Source: Serinus canaria
Lineage: Eukaryota > Chordata > Aves > Passeriformes > Fringillidae
Reading direction: 5' to 3'
NCBI RefSeq assembly: GCF_022539315.1
Contig: NC_066333.1
Coordinates: 13,076,501 to 13,140,500, forward strand
DNA length: 64,000 nt
This document shows positions 1-13,494 of this stretch, one piece after another. Numbering within the stretch: the stretch's first letter is position 1; each line of letters starts with the position of its first letter. The notes beneath the pieces are model-generated. The model was not told the origin of the DNA and did not search any database. It saw nothing but the letters and a program-made list of their open reading frames with translations. Made by a program: the position numbers and the translations under genes.

Positions 1-362
1 CAGGACGTTGTAAATGTCTCCTTTTTGAAAAAGGGCCTTGTATCTGGTCTTAGTTCTGCCCTTTGATTTATTGGGAGCTTCAGCTGCAGACCAAATAGGT
101 TTTCCTGTCTCTGCTAGCTCCTATTCCAGTCTTAAGTCATTGTGCTTTGAGACACGCTCCTCAAAGCACAAACTCTGTTACAGTGCCCTAAATAATATGT
201 GATGCGAATAAGTGCTGTTAAAGAAGTTTCCTGTTTTGGTTTCCTTATTGGCACTCCAAGCTGAGCTAAAATCTCCAAAGGCCTTACTTAGCATGCAGAT
301 ATTGAAACCAAACCAAAAAAAGATTCCTGCATTTGTTGTGCTGTAGCTTTAAATGCCCCTGG

Positions 363-443
363 CAGAAACTTCATTTCTCTCCCTTTCTCCCTTTCGATCC
401 TTCCCCCTCTCTCTCTTTTTTTGATGTTTCTTCTTTCTCTCAG
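363..443. repeat. pyrimidine-rich low-complexity tract
   Basis: The plus strand is dominated by C and T, with CT repeats around 408-420 and a T run near 415-421. It is not a clean microsatellite. Such tracts are common in vertebrate introns and intergenic DNA. A polypyrimidine tract followed by CAG (near 440) could look like a splice acceptor, but no convincing coding exon follows. Confidence 0.6.
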
Positions 444-2944
444 CCTGTCATTGACAGTAAGTGCAATCACATTACACACAGCTTTCTTTGGAAAGCCCCC
501 TTTTTAATGATCTGGCAGTCTGTAGACACTGACTGCTTCCAGAAAAAATTTCAATCCCTCTTCCCACAGCTTCCTCAAGCTCCAATGATAAATGACACCT
601 GTCATTCTGTCACAGACAAACGGCACAGATGGGAGCGTCAGTGATATATGGCTCACCAGAACAGGAAATCAAGTTTGTTGGTTTTTTAGTTGAGTTTTTT
701 TTAAACAGAAAAGAGCTGACCAGGACATTGTCATGAGGCTGTTCAGGGGCCCTTGCCCAGAGGAGGAAGGGAGGCAGGAGAGAGGAACCAGTAGTTTTTA
801 AGTAGCAGCTGCAGTGTGCAGAGCAAGGGCTGCAGCTGCCTGAGGAGCTCTGCAGTTTGTGACTTGAGTACGTTTAAACCACGACCCAAAGGGACAAATT
901 CTGCTCTTCCAGCCATACCTGCAGTGATGTCACTCCAGAGATCCACCCCAGCACCCTCCCAGCCTGGGAAATCAGCTTGGACAACTTTCCTGGAGCTGTG
1001 GTTGGAGCCCAGATTAGATGTATCCACAATTACATTTGATTTAATTTCTCTCAGTGATGGAACTGAAATGAAACCCTGGCTTTAAGAACACTTGAGAAAT
1101 GGGGAAATTTAATTCTGAACCCATTTTCTGCCAGACAGGTCTTCCTTAAGCTTCTTTTGAAATCACTCATGTTTTCACAAGGAAATTTTTTGCAGGCAAA
1201 TCGCTTAGGCTGCCTGAGACACGCAGCCACTTTTTCTCTGCCAAGCAGGCAGACAATAAGCTCAGAGCTCTGACAAAAACTGTGCAGAAGTTTTTACCCT
1301 GTGATGCCCTTCTTGATAAGAGAATTAAGTCCTGCCACTCTCCCTCTCCAGAGCAGCTGGAGAGGAAATGGGAGCCCAAGTGGTGGCTGAGCAATTAAAG
1401 AATATTTTGCAGTCCCAAGAAAGGCAACTCTCCTGAGGACTGCACGAGGAGGAGAGAAACAGGACTGTGCACACAGAGTGACAACCCCTAATCCCTGAGT
1501 GGGGAGATTTTTACAGATAACTCACCACCATTACTGGGAGTGTAAAATCCACCCTTGCTCTCCCCAGCCAACAGTGGGACTGTGTCCCAAAGGCTTTTCC
1601 GGATTTTGTTACAGAGCAAACACAATGCCATGGTCCCCTGAGACAAAGATAAACGAGCCCTTCTTCCACCCTCAGGCACAGAACTTGTCCTTATTTATAA
1701 AATCTTCCCAGGTAAACAGGCTCTATGCAATGAGGGTAGAAAAGTCAGACCCCAAGAAAGACTCTGGCTTGTCTTTGTGGAAGTGCAGGGATACATTTAT
1801 AGAGCATTGCCTGTGATTCAGCTGTAGGGTTCTGAAAAGATTAACGTATGTCATGTGACAAAATCTCCACATGCTGCAATGGAAATATATCCCTGGAGGC
1901 TGCATTTTCAAAGGGAGCTGGGTGATAATGCTGCCTTTCCTGCACATTTATTGAATTTGATGTGTACAGTTGTGTGTACAAAAAACTAATCAGGAGTCCA
2001 AAGTGATGTGAAATACAACTAAGTATGCAGGCAAAGTTAACAAAAGAAATTTCATCACATTTTAGATGCTGATTATCAGCAGCAATAGCCTAGGGAGAAC
2101 TTTGGAGCAAATTCCTCAGATTTTCCAGCCCTATCTATGCTGTATAAGGGCTCCAGTAGGGTTTCATGCTCTGTATTAAGTCAATGTGAGGAAATGTATC
2201 AAATGAAGTGAATGATTGCTGACCCTCCACCATGGCTGGCTCAGGATTATACATATTCAGGGCATTAATATCAAGCCTTTCATCATCCATCAATGGTAGC
2301 CCAATAGATCACAGCACATTTTCATTGCATGGACAGATTTTTGTCTTTCTATAAATTAAGAATGGAATTCCTATGGAAAGAGGAAAGATAGGAATCATCA
2401 GGCAGCTCAACCTCCCAAGTCCACCTGTGATGCCAATGCACAAAACCCAATTCTTCTATGGGTAGAAGAGAAGAGATGATCACACCAGTTAGAAGTGAAT
2501 ACAGATGTGGTGCAGTGAAATGGCTGCAGTTACTTCCCAACAGATATTCCAGCCAGAAAATAGGGAAGGTTTTGATGGGAGTCCAAGGAGCCTCTGACAA
2601 ATTAAAATAAAGATCAAGCTCTTAGTTTGAGGTGTGTTTTCATGTCTCTGCTAGGACAAACAGCAGCCCCTGTGTAAAGGTGGGATGGAGGAGAGAACAA
2701 GCAGCACAGCCCAGCTCCAAACATTCCAGCATGGACAGCACAAGGTACCAGGGATCACTGGCACAGAGACCAGGGCAGCCCCTGTGTGCCTTGACCTGAA
2801 ACTCCACCAGTGAACTGCAAACCCTTTGGCTTTGGAGCATGGGGACAAAGTCTCTGGAGCCACAGAGACAAAGGACAGAGACCTGTGGGCAGTGTGAGGT
2901 GTCCAAAGCAGGCCCTGCAGGATCCATGGCTGTGTGTGCTCCGT

Positions 2945-2970
2945 GCTCACTGCAGCTCACTGCAGCTCAC
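2945..2970. repeat. short 10-bp tandem repeat (2.6 copies)
   Basis: The unit GCTCACTGCA occurs twice in perfect tandem and is followed by a partial third copy (GCTCAC). It sits inside a GC-richer patch. It is too small to suggest a function. Confidence 0.85.
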
Positions 2971-5900
2971 AGGAACCACGACTTCACAGCGAGACTTGGA
3001 CTGAATGAGAGCACCTGGGGCAAAATTTCTTTTCTTATTCTGTTTCCTGAGGATACAGCTGAGTGAGACTTTCTGGCTTGCAGAGGCACCGCTCAGCTCG
3101 AAACAGATGCAGTTTTTCACTAAGAAAGATAACTCGCAAGTAGAATTTCCCCTGCTATCCTTCTCCATTAGGAGAGAAAATTAAAATATCCTTCAGGAGG
3201 GAATACATAACACTTTGTAAATTTAACAAGGGGTTTCTGCTGGCACTGAAGAATATCCTGAAAACACACTACAAAACAGTGTACATTAGAAAAAAAGAAT
3301 AACTAGGATAATGCCAAGAAAAAAACATTCTGTAATGTCAATATTGTTGCATCAGGATAGTTCTAGCCAAGGATATTTTAAGCTTTGATCAAAACTGTGA
3401 ATCTGTTGAGGCAGAATTATAACCCCATGTAGAAAAAGTCTGAAATTTGTAATGACAATTAAAAAAATATTATGTTCCAGAGAGACCAAAAATGAAACAG
3501 AGATCCTGAGCCAGCAGATAAAATTTACCAAAGCAAGCAAGGGAGAGGGAAGATGCTGGAGCCTTACAACAGAATTGAAACAAACTCAAAAGGCAAACCT
3601 GGTTTTGAAGGGAAGGTTTCTAGATGCACTTGGGGAGTTTAAATGTCCACTTGCCATGGCCTTTTACGGAGAATTTGGTGCCACACTGCTCTTTTTTACC
3701 TTTGAGAATCTCAAGAATTGGTGTCACTTGAGAAAAACAGGACAACAGCAAACAGAACACGTCACAGGGTTAATTTTCCACAATGTGCAAGAGATGCTGA
3801 CAGACAAGCCAATGGGCCAACTGGGAAAGAACTGGGACCTGCACCAAAAATGTACTTGTCAAGTAGTTGCAGATTTTTTTTTTAGCTGTTCTGGGATAAA
3901 ATTGACATGTTTTGACTGATGAATCATGAGCAAAGATTGCCCAGTGTGCTCAGTTTGAAATACCATCTTCTACCTGTGTGTGCTGGAACACTCTGTTCTC
4001 TCCTCTGAGCATTTCTTTGGCAAATCTGTTCTTGAAGTAACAGCTAAGCACAAATCCTTCAGGGTGCAATCCTGTTCCTCCCCACTCCAACAGGGATGAG
4101 ACCACTGAATCCAGCTGGGAGCAGAACCAAGCTATTAATAAGGACGTTTCACACACATCAAAATTTTGCAAAATAGTCATTTCTTCACATGTCCCTTGCA
4201 GCATGTTGGGACAAAGACATCTAGTGAGACGTATTTGCTGTCATCCACTACAGTGCCAGCACCTGACATAAGCCATCAAAATAGATGACAAATGGCAGGA
4301 ACATGGGGGGCCTGCTTGCTCCTTCTCTGATTTCCAGGCCTCCTTATCCCCAGTAATTGTCCTTCCCTGCTCTCTGTCCCCCTTCAATCTCAGCACTTCC
4401 AGCTGCTGTGGAAATGATGGTGAGAACTCAAAGCTTCATCAGACTGCAGAGGTTGGTGGCAGCTGCATGGGATTTTCAGGCTCCTTCCTATCCCAGTCCA
4501 TGCCATCCTGTTTTCAGCCATTCCAGAGCCCATAAATTCTCATACATCACTGCTGGCATTAGGGCCTTATATTTTTGATCCTCCTTGAACTTCCAGGAGG
4601 ACAGAGCAGCTCACACAAACGGTGCTGGTCGAAATTTGAAGCAGCATCCTACCTCTTATACTGGCTATATTCAGTCTAATCAGTGCCTGCCCAGCCTTTA
4701 GCATTCACTGGTGTCAGATGTACCTGCAAAATTGCTAAAAAATAATATTACCTGCTTTTCCTTTCTCTTTAATGCCTTATCTCAGTGCTTCCTGCCTTTG
4801 GTGTCCTTTCCTGCTTAATATGGGTTTGAATTCCTCTGAGCTGCAAGATGAGAATTCAGAGCACTCAGTGGGGTCTGACTTCCCTTGGAGAGGCTTTTCT
4901 GGCTCCTGCTCAGGGAGCAGCACAGAGATGGATTCCCTTCATCCTAACATGGATCTAACAGGATCATTCATGCCTTGATGAGTCCCTCAGGTGAACACTG
5001 GCTGGACCTTAGCAGACTTTGAAACCTGCTGAAATCCAGGCTCCTCACAGTCATAAATATTCAGGGAATTAGCTGGCTCCGCTTGCAGATAACTAATTTC
5101 TCTTCCCTCTGAATTAATGCTTAGATTTGTGAATTTTACCAAACTTAATGACTAAACAAAAGTAACTGAATGGCAAGGATCCCATCAAAAATATTTTGTA
5201 AGTATAAAAAGCGTTATGTCATGTCAGCAGAGAATCCCACAGTAGCCACACGATGTGATGTGACACTCCTCAAGCAATGTAATATAACATGGCACCACCA
5301 AGTAAGCAAAAAAAAGCCCAAACATTTTATTTTTAGCTGAGATGCTCATTACCGTCCAATGTCTGATCTGAATGGTTTTTGACGGACTTAAGTGGAGTGA
5401 ATTTGGCTGATGTCATGGGTTTAATAGCTATTTGAATTATCCCAATCTTCTAGCAGCTCTCTAAATTTTTAATCTTTTCTGTTCACTATGAGGACAAAAA
5501 AAAGGTCTCTTCTAAAATAATGGCCTGAAAAGCTGTCATTGCACACTCTAAATGCAGCATTTGGACCAGACCTCTCTAATATATGTCACTCAAAGGTGCA
5601 TTTGGAAAAGCTTTGTGAGACTCTGAGAGAAGCAGAAAACTCTTGCCTGGTTCTTCTTCCTCAGAGCAACGTGTGGCAAACAGAGCTACACAGACGCAAC
5701 AGCAGACCCTTAGAAAAACAGGGCTGAGGGATTAAAGATCCTGATTCCCACAGATGTGATCACAGCACTGGAGATCACAGGGAGAAAGGAATCAGCTCAG
5801 GATGCACTTCAAGGGCTACAGGATTTTCCTTCCAAATCCCAACCTGCTGGGAAAAGCCCTCCCTCAGGTTTTACAAGATGTAACCCCAAACCTAGGGGAG

Positions 5901-5975
5901 AAAATAATAAAATAGGAGGGTTGGAGAAGGAGGCAGCAAACTTGTGGCTGTCTGTGACATGTCCAGTGGGCTCCA

Positions 5976-6076
5976 GCATGAAGTGCAAGCTCAGCCCTCA
6001 GTTCCTATCAGCATTACAGCCAGGAGGTTCTGGCATGCAGCGCTTGCTCAGCCCTCAGCTCATATCAGCATAAACA
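5976..6076. repeat. imperfect tandem duplication, about 57-bp period
   Basis: Two neighbouring copies, starting near 5976 and 6033, share the core GCTCAGCCCTCAG and then a close match to TATCAGCAT. Roughly four fifths of the first 41 aligned positions agree. The divergence points to an old local duplication. No coding or known repeat family is evident. Confidence 0.75.
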
Positions 6077-6319
6077 CTTCATCACAGCTGACACGCTGAT
6101 ATGCTAAATGAGTAAGTGCGGTGCACAAAGAGGTCACAGGGAAGTTAACTAAAGGGATTATAAGGGACAGTCAACACACTTCAAAAAGAAAAAACCTGAT
6201 AGGTGCAGAAAACATGGTAAATGAGCCCCAAGAATGCAAACCCTCCGCCGTGCACTCCATTACAGCCCTGACAGTCCAGTTCCAAACAGTTAAATATGAA
6301 ACTGTCAACAAGGGCCTGT

Positions 6320-6600
6320 CTTAATAACCAAACTTGAGGCCTTTTATCCTGGAAGATTTATGAAGTAATTTTAAAGAGGCCCAAGCAAACATCTGTCAAT
6401 AAATTGAATGCCGGCTACAGGATTTACAAGCAAGACAAGAATTTCTCATTAAGTGCACATTAGCACTGTGGGGATCATAAATAGTAAGAGGGCAGGATGC
6501 TGAGCCTCTCAAGCTGTCATTAAAACACTATCTAAGAACTAATGAGGAAGTGATGGAAGGATACTAATGATCCCTCAGGCTCCTTTCATTCAGCGGTGCC
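6320..6600. promoter_or_regulatory. candidate conserved non-coding (enhancer-like) element
   Basis: This block has no repeats or low-complexity runs and no meaningful open frame. Between about 6440 and 6580 it has at least five TAAT/ATTA cores, the typical binding core of homeodomain proteins (for example in TCATTAAGTG, ACATTAGCAC and ACTAATGAGG). Its balanced, non-repetitive texture resembles deeply conserved enhancers near developmental genes. That resemblance is inference; conservation is not visible in one genome. Ordinary unique DNA is the alternative. Confidence 0.3.
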
Positions 6601-9600
6601 TGTGATACAATTTCAGTTTGCCACAACTGAAGGGTTTCAGAGAACCTCCCAACCTCTGTCCCTGAGTGCTCTGGGGGACCAGCAATGGCATTGCCACAGC
6701 TCTGTCCCACAGATCACACCAAGCTCAGGGTGACAAAGGAAAGGACAAGTCCCAGACACTGCTGTGGGCCAGCAGGAGCTCTGTGGGTGTTACCAGGTAG
6801 GTACATCTGCAGTGCCCTGGAGGTGAAATAGGAATTTTCAGATGGAAAACAACTTCCAAGTGATTTGGAGGTTCACTATTGAAAAGTGAGGTTGGAAGAT
6901 TTCTGTGACTGCGTCTGTCTGAGCAATGACAAGATTTGGGGGCTGCCCCTCAGCTCTCAGCCTTGCCAAAGAGGGGGACAGAAGTGGTCAGAAATGGTCC
7001 CTTGGTCAGAAATGACACATTTTTGAGCCTTATTGACAACAAATCTGTTTGCTGACGGAGAAGAAAAAATATCTTTTTAGATTATTCTGTTTTCTACCAA
7101 GACAGGAATCTTCCTTTTGCTTATGTCCCCCAGCATAAGGACCAAAATGATTACTGCAACATAAAAACCCTATTTCTACCAATAAAAATTATTTCTTTGG
7201 GTCTGCAGTATATTGGCACTTAAACTATAATGTAGTTACATTTTTTTCTGTAATAGATGCTTAACACACTGTATTGATGCTGTGGATGTATGTCTCTTTC
7301 TGAGACTTTTGTCTGCAGAAGAAATCAAATGAACATAACCAAAGTGCACATTAGGAGAAAGACATTCTATTACTGAGCAGCAGCACATAGCAACAAGTCA
7401 CTCATCAGTTAAAAACCTCATTCTGAAGGAATATTGTAGTTAAAACCTTTCAACATGCAGCTTTCCAAATGAGTCTGTCCATAAACAGCAATTGTTAATG
7501 ACTTGTATTAAATAGACAGTTGTATACAACAAAATTAACTCATAAAAATACAAACTTTTCCAGGAAAGGATAGTAAAGACAAATGCATTTGCATGAACAT
7601 CACACTCCAGATCAATTTCCTCCCAATGCTGGAAATTTGATGCAGTCCAGTGAAGTCAGTAAGAAATAATATGTTCAAAGGGTTCAGAACTGAGACTTCC
7701 ATTAAAGCAACAAATTCCTGAAATAAATAATTGGCAAATGTTATAAACTCTATCCAGTGAATCCCTTTTTCATCTCTTGTTCTCTTCAACTCAGGTTATA
7801 TTTGCATGGGCTAATTTCCAATACTTTTTAGACTGACTCCACCAATAGGATCAATTATTTAAGAGTATTTTACCAGTCAGTGCAAGTCAGGATAAAATTT
7901 TCCCCAATCTAATTAGTCCTTGTGATGCTATGGCAAGTGTGGAAATGTATAATTACAGTGTAATTACTCAAGCACCGTAAATGCAGCAAGTTGCAAATTC
8001 CAGGCTAAATTTCAAAATTGGGTCATTTGAGGAGGTTCAGAATTAGGCAGACCTGTTTGCTCAGCCCTGCTAATTACCCTGTCAGCTCCTCCAAACCAGG
8101 CACCTCGCAGGAGCACCCCCTGGTTAATCCATGAAATGCTGCCCTGTGTGGGGATGGAAGGGAGCTCCCCAGTCAGGACTGAAGGTTTCTGGTGAAAACA
8201 ATAATTCTGGAGTGATATTGTGGGAAGGACTCTCAGCCAGCACCACTGAGGGCACTGCAGTGGCATGGACACTGCTCTGTCAGTCTGGGGGCTCTGAATT
8301 TTGGCAGAACACAGTGAATTTGTATTTCCATGTATTTTTTGACAATTCCATGTGCCCCACTGTGTGCAGGGACAGCTGTGCTTTGGCTCTCTGGTGGCCA
8401 AGTGCCACACAAAGTGTGAGTGCCCCAGTTCAGCCCACGTACAGAGGTTTGAACCCATGGAGTGATTCCCACCAGCAGGAATCCACACCAGTAGCCAGCC
8501 ATCCTCCTGCAGAAGGCAGACTGGCACTACAAACAGCAACCCTAAACCCTGATGCAAAAAAATCCTACTGCAGGGGAGAGCCCTTGGTGTCAGTGGTGTG
8601 ACCAAGGATTTCAGGAACACCTGAAAATGTGCCAGGCTTAGGAGTGGCAGGAGGCAGGGGAGCTGCCCTCGCTCTGTGAACTGCTGGCACACAGGTAGAG
8701 CAATATTTTAAAAAGCAATAAGGAAAAGTGTCTATTTTGATCTGTTCCAGTAAAGTCCACCCTGCTTCAAACATTTATTTTTTTTTGTTCAACAAATGTT
8801 TTATGGGGAAAAACGCCTACAAGGACACATCCATCTGCTGACCCAGCTGTGGCTGCTAATATACATAATGAGAGAGAAATTTCCTGTTACTGATTCCTCT
8901 GTGAACTGCAGACCTGAATCCTTTGTTTTAGATACCAATTTAACAATTTCAGTATCAATAATTAACAAAACAGATTCATTTATTTAATCAAGATCTCAGG
9001 TGATGGGTCTTGAATGGAAAATAAAAGGAACTTTTTTTTCCTTGACATTTTTAATGAAATAAAATGGATGCTGTTTTTAGGTAAGATTATTTGCATAAAT
9101 ATGGAAGGACAGTAAGCTTTAATATTAACTTTATCTCAAGTAGAGAAAGGAAAAAGATGTTTCTATTGATTTGCATTTATGCTTTGTACTGTATTGCTAT
9201 TATTAAGGGGATTTAAATTTAGGTTTTTTCATTTTGAGCTCACTTCTACTATTATGGTGGGATAAAGGTGCCCTTAATCCCTTCAAGGATCAGATCCTTT
9301 TATTTAAACACACACCTGGCTCATGGTAACTGAACCAAATTTCTAATTATGAAAAGCAGGTTTCATATCCAAATTTAGCTGAGTTGAATAAAAATCCCCA
9401 GGTGTTGCCTTACCTTTTTTTACTATATATTAATGTTATCAGACTTGCTGACTCATGAAACTGAGGTTATAGCAATTTTAACTATACTGAAAAATTAATC
9501 CATCATTTGGAGAGTGCTGCACTATTCTTTATCCTGCATTTCTTACTCTGAATCTTCCTCTTATGCTCTCTCCAATTTTTGGCCTTGGAAGGCTTTAGGG

Positions 9601-11770
9601 GTGGGGTGATGAATATCAGCCCATCCACTTTTCCTCCCCCTGTGTTTCTGAGGTGCCTTTTGTTGTTTGTGGTAGATGAAACTTCAAAAATGCTAAGCCT
9701 GGAGTTCACATGTGTTCATCTGAAATATCTCCCAGATTCTGCAAGTCAGGCTAAAATTACAAGTTGGGGATTTCAAGCCCTCCCACTCCTGATTAGGCTG
9801 AGAACACGATCTTCTGCAGCACTTGAGACACTTCTGCTTCTGTCATTAGCTGAACACCAGAAGTGAAAACAATTCTGAGTTATCTTTCCTGAGTCAGACG
9901 TCAGCAGCAGGGCAGTGCTGGGTTGTCTCTCTGGGAATGGACACAGTTGTGTCCAAGGCAGTGCAGGGACGTTCTCCCTACACTGGCCCAAGGCCACAGG
10001 CAGAATTTCACCTTGGAAATAGTTCCTGTGCTGACCTCTCTGTTCCTGATGCACTTCCAGCTCCTTCTGTAGCACAAGGTTAATTCCCCTCTGGCTTTCA
10101 CACGTCCTGGATCAAGCCCGGGCCCCTTTGGCTCTGCCTTATTCCAGGGATGCAGGGTTTGCAGGGAATTGCTTCTGTTGGTGCTGTGGGGAGGGGAGCA
10201 GGGCACAGGTGGCTGCACAAACCCCGCTCTGCCCTGACTCTGGGCTTCCCTTAGCACAGCCAGCAACTGCAGCAGGAAGCTCAGGAAGTTTTGCCATGAA
10301 TGTTATCTCATTTATTGAGAAGAAGAGATGTGAATTCTGCCCAGGCAATAAAAGGGCCTTGGAGGGAGTGGAGGAGTGCAACCAGAGTTTCACCCTTTCA
10401 GTGCCTCTTCCCATTGCTCCAGAGTAAAAAGGGCTTTCCTGTGATGTTTTACCTCTGGAACACACCTACTATCTATCTCAAGTCCAACTTGATCTATTTA
10501 CACCACAATAAACACAATGAGCATTTTTTATATTTTCTAATGCCTTGCTGGGCTGATGAATAAAATCCCATAGACTCTAATAAACCACAGAAGGATAATT
10601 TAGAATTATGTCCCATGGAAAGCTTCAGTAAATAATAAAAGCATAAATATACCAGCAAGCTACTGTTATCCACTGCGGGAGACATTTGGAAATGAGAAGC
10701 TGCATCTGTGCACAATAACACAGACTCAGGAATGCATCTTTCTCTGCATTCACATGTGAGGGAAGGCACACATCCCGCTCTCTGCACACACCTTTGTCCT
10801 CTCCAGCTGCCACACCACAAGGGTTCACTCTGTTTGGTAAAGCTCAGTGGGTAAAATTTCTCTGCTGTTTTAGTCAAGTGTAAATAAATGAACAGAAACA
10901 GATTAAATGGCAACTCTAATTAAGCAGCTTATATGTCACAGCACACTAACACCAACATCTTGGTTTAGGTACTGCAAATTATCACTACTAAACTTCTTTA
11001 ACTGGTAGTTTGAATTTCCTCATTATTCCACCCAGGGACCAAAGATTAGACAAAGAAAGCAGAAGGGCAAAGGTTCCTGATTCCCAACACTGCTTTAATG
11101 GAGGATAACACTCAGCACTGTGAGCTCTTTGTCAGCCTCCCCTGGCAGGGAAGCCTCAGCCTCCCTGGGTGCCATCCCTGTGTGAGGAGCAGGAGATGAG
11201 CTGAGCTCCTGAGGCAGGAGGGGTCTGGCCCCTTGGAGCTGTGGAGGATGCAGGGGCTGAGCTCAGGGCCAGCTTCTCCTGCAGCTCAGGAGAGGAAGGT
11301 GCAGTGAGGAACATCTCGTGTCCCAGGTCAGGAGGACACTGAGGGAAGGAGGAGTTTTCCAGCAGCCTCTGCTCATGTCTCCTCTCTCCCTCATTTTCCT
11401 GCCCTTCTCCTTCCCTCTCTCTGGATTTCTATTGTCTGCCTCCAGATTTCCACAGCAACAAGGGCATAAAATTCACTCTCTGGCCTTTAGGAGCTTAATG
11501 GGGAGACCTTCAGTGTGCACAGTTGTTCTGCTTTTAACTTATTTTTGCAAAGCAGGTATATTTCCATCCAAGAATTAGAGAGAGTGGCCTCAGGCTAAAT
11601 TGCAGGGAGTCCCAAATGAGTGAACCCTTTGAGGGGAGAATCACTGAAGAAGAAAATGAAGATGACAAGGCTGTTGCTTCTTAATAAACATTATCACATT
11701 TTCACCATGCATTATTTATTACTTTTCTTTCACTGATTGATGTTCTAAAACATTTAATCTAATATGCATA
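6601..11770. other. non-coding unique sequence, no gene seen
   Basis: Mostly AT-rich unique DNA with GC-richer patches around 8100-8650, 9900-10300 and 11100-11460. The longest open frame of the window (226 codons, minus strand, 8012-8692) lies in the first patch. It is overlapped by a 156-codon frame on the other strand, and its Cys/Trp/Ser/Pro/Leu-rich translation looks like translated non-coding DNA. Octamer-type sites (ATTTGCAT) occur at 7587-7594, 9089-9096 and 9169-9176. The segment 7905-7990 has repeated TAATTAC-like words and could be regulatory, but the support is thin. Confidence 0.6.
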
Positions 11771-11812
11771 ACTATATATATATACATATATTTAATTATA
11801 TTTTTTTTCCCA
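11771..11812. repeat. AT-rich low-complexity (TA repeat and T run)
   Basis: A short TA dinucleotide run at about 11773-11790 is followed by AT-rich sequence and an eight-T run. This is simple sequence with no other signal. Confidence 0.8.
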
Positions 11813-13494
11813 AGGAAATCTCAAGTTAAGAGTTCCTTCTTTGTTATTTGCACTGTTAAATTAACATGTTAATCCTAGCAAATTTTTCTTATTTTGTTTT
11901 TTTGGTTTTTTTTAATCAGAGCCTAAATAGGATTAAATTAAAGACATTTGACTGAATGCTGCAATTTATATGTTTTATAGGTTTTCCAGAGTGGAAGATG
12001 GAATATTTTGATCAGTCCTGATGGGTTTTTTTTGTGCCTGTGGTTTTTCTAACCTTATTTCCTACCTGTGGTTTCATCTGCTCGTGGTCAGGGGTACTTG
12101 GGAGCAGACTGAGAGGTCAAAATTTCCAGCACAGGACCTTCCTCTCTCTTATTTCACTTTATGGTCAGACAGACTATTTTTATTCTGAGATCTGCTGCTG
12201 TCCAGTAAATATATAACTTTGTTAGGAACCAAGCCTGCTCCAGAATGATACCTTTGTGGACACTAAAAACAATTTAATGGCATGTCACAATAGCAATTCA
12301 CTCTGCTAATAGCCCAGCTCAATAATACCATATTGCATAAACCTCCTTCAGTCTTCTGCCAAATAATTCACCTTTATGCACTCTGCAGCAAGCTCCATTT
12401 CACTAACAAATATATTTCTCCCCTACCCCTCCAAATAAATATCCAGCATCTTCTCCCTGTAATATCAGCTGTTGCCTTGCATGAGGTCAGCAGGGCCATA
12501 TTTCTACCCCAAATCACCTTTCTCCATCACAGCCAGAGACACTCTCAGCTTTTAACTGGCACATCAAATCCCAGGCAAGGGTGAAGGAAATAAAATCTTG
12601 GAAAAAATCTCTGTACATTTTGCTGTGTCTCACAAGCAGCAGCAGTGAAAAGTTTAAATACTCTGTATGTCAGGGCAGCCTTAAACAAATGTTTATGGGC
12701 TTTGCTTTTGCAAGCAGAAGGGTTTGGGTAAGCACAGCCCTCAAGATGTCTCTTGTTTAAAATGCAGCGCAAACTCCCCGAGAGGCAGCAGCCTCCTGCC
12801 ATCCTGCTTCCCTGGCTGCTTCTTTCAGGAGCTGCCTGCTCAGGGAGGGATCTGTTGGGTCTGCTGCTCAGCATGAGGAGATGCTGCTCCACGAGTCCCT
12901 TGGGGAATGCTTACCTGCATCTGGGAGTGCTCCTGGAACACCCCAGCTGCCGCTGAGTTCTGGGGGCCAATTTGAGGTGCTCTGGTGACAAGATCTACAG
13001 TGTCCCTTCCCTAATGGACACAGCCATCATTCACGGTGTGGTGGCTCCCTGTGGAATGGGTTTAATGCTCCCAACCCAGCTCCTCCTCCTCCAGACAAGG
13101 AAAAATTCTCTGGGCTGGGCTCCCTGGGCCTGCAGCATTGGCAATGACCAACCTCGCAATGATTGTCCCCAAAATCCTGCAGGATATTTTGGGGTACTGT
13201 GGCTGATAAGGATGTTGTATCCTCCTGCACTGCTAGTGTTGTATAAATTGAAAATCACCTTCCACAATGTCTAAGTTCATGCTAAAAGACAGAAAAGGGG
13301 AAAAAATGCAAGTCTTCCAGCTACAAATAGAATTTCCTCTATATTTTTATTTTGCTATGTTATCAGCTTACGTACCATATAAATTCCTCCTTTCCTAGAA
13401 ATGAGACTCTAATGATATATTTAGAAATAGAATCAGCTCTCAAAAGCTTTTTTTTTTTTAAATGCCTGTGTAGAATCTGCTAAACCCCAACTGC
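11813..13494. other. non-coding unique sequence, no gene seen
   Basis: AT-rich in the first kilobase, then a GC-richer patch at roughly 12780-13150 where overlapping short open frames occur on both strands. None of their translations is recognisable. No repeat family was identified. Confidence 0.6.

Larger units (their letters stand above)
1..5975. other. non-coding unique sequence, no gene seen
   Basis: No recognisable gene or large repeat is visible here. The stretch is AT-leaning, with a GC-richer patch at about 2640-3010 where overlapping open frames on both strands are best explained by fewer stop codons. A pyrimidine-rich run lies near 363-443 and a 10-bp tandem repeat at 2945-2970. 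One ATG-started open frame of 155 codons (3452-3919, plus) is long for such AT-rich DNA, but its translation matches no family I recognise; it is listed as an observation and not called as a gene. Confidence 0.6.
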
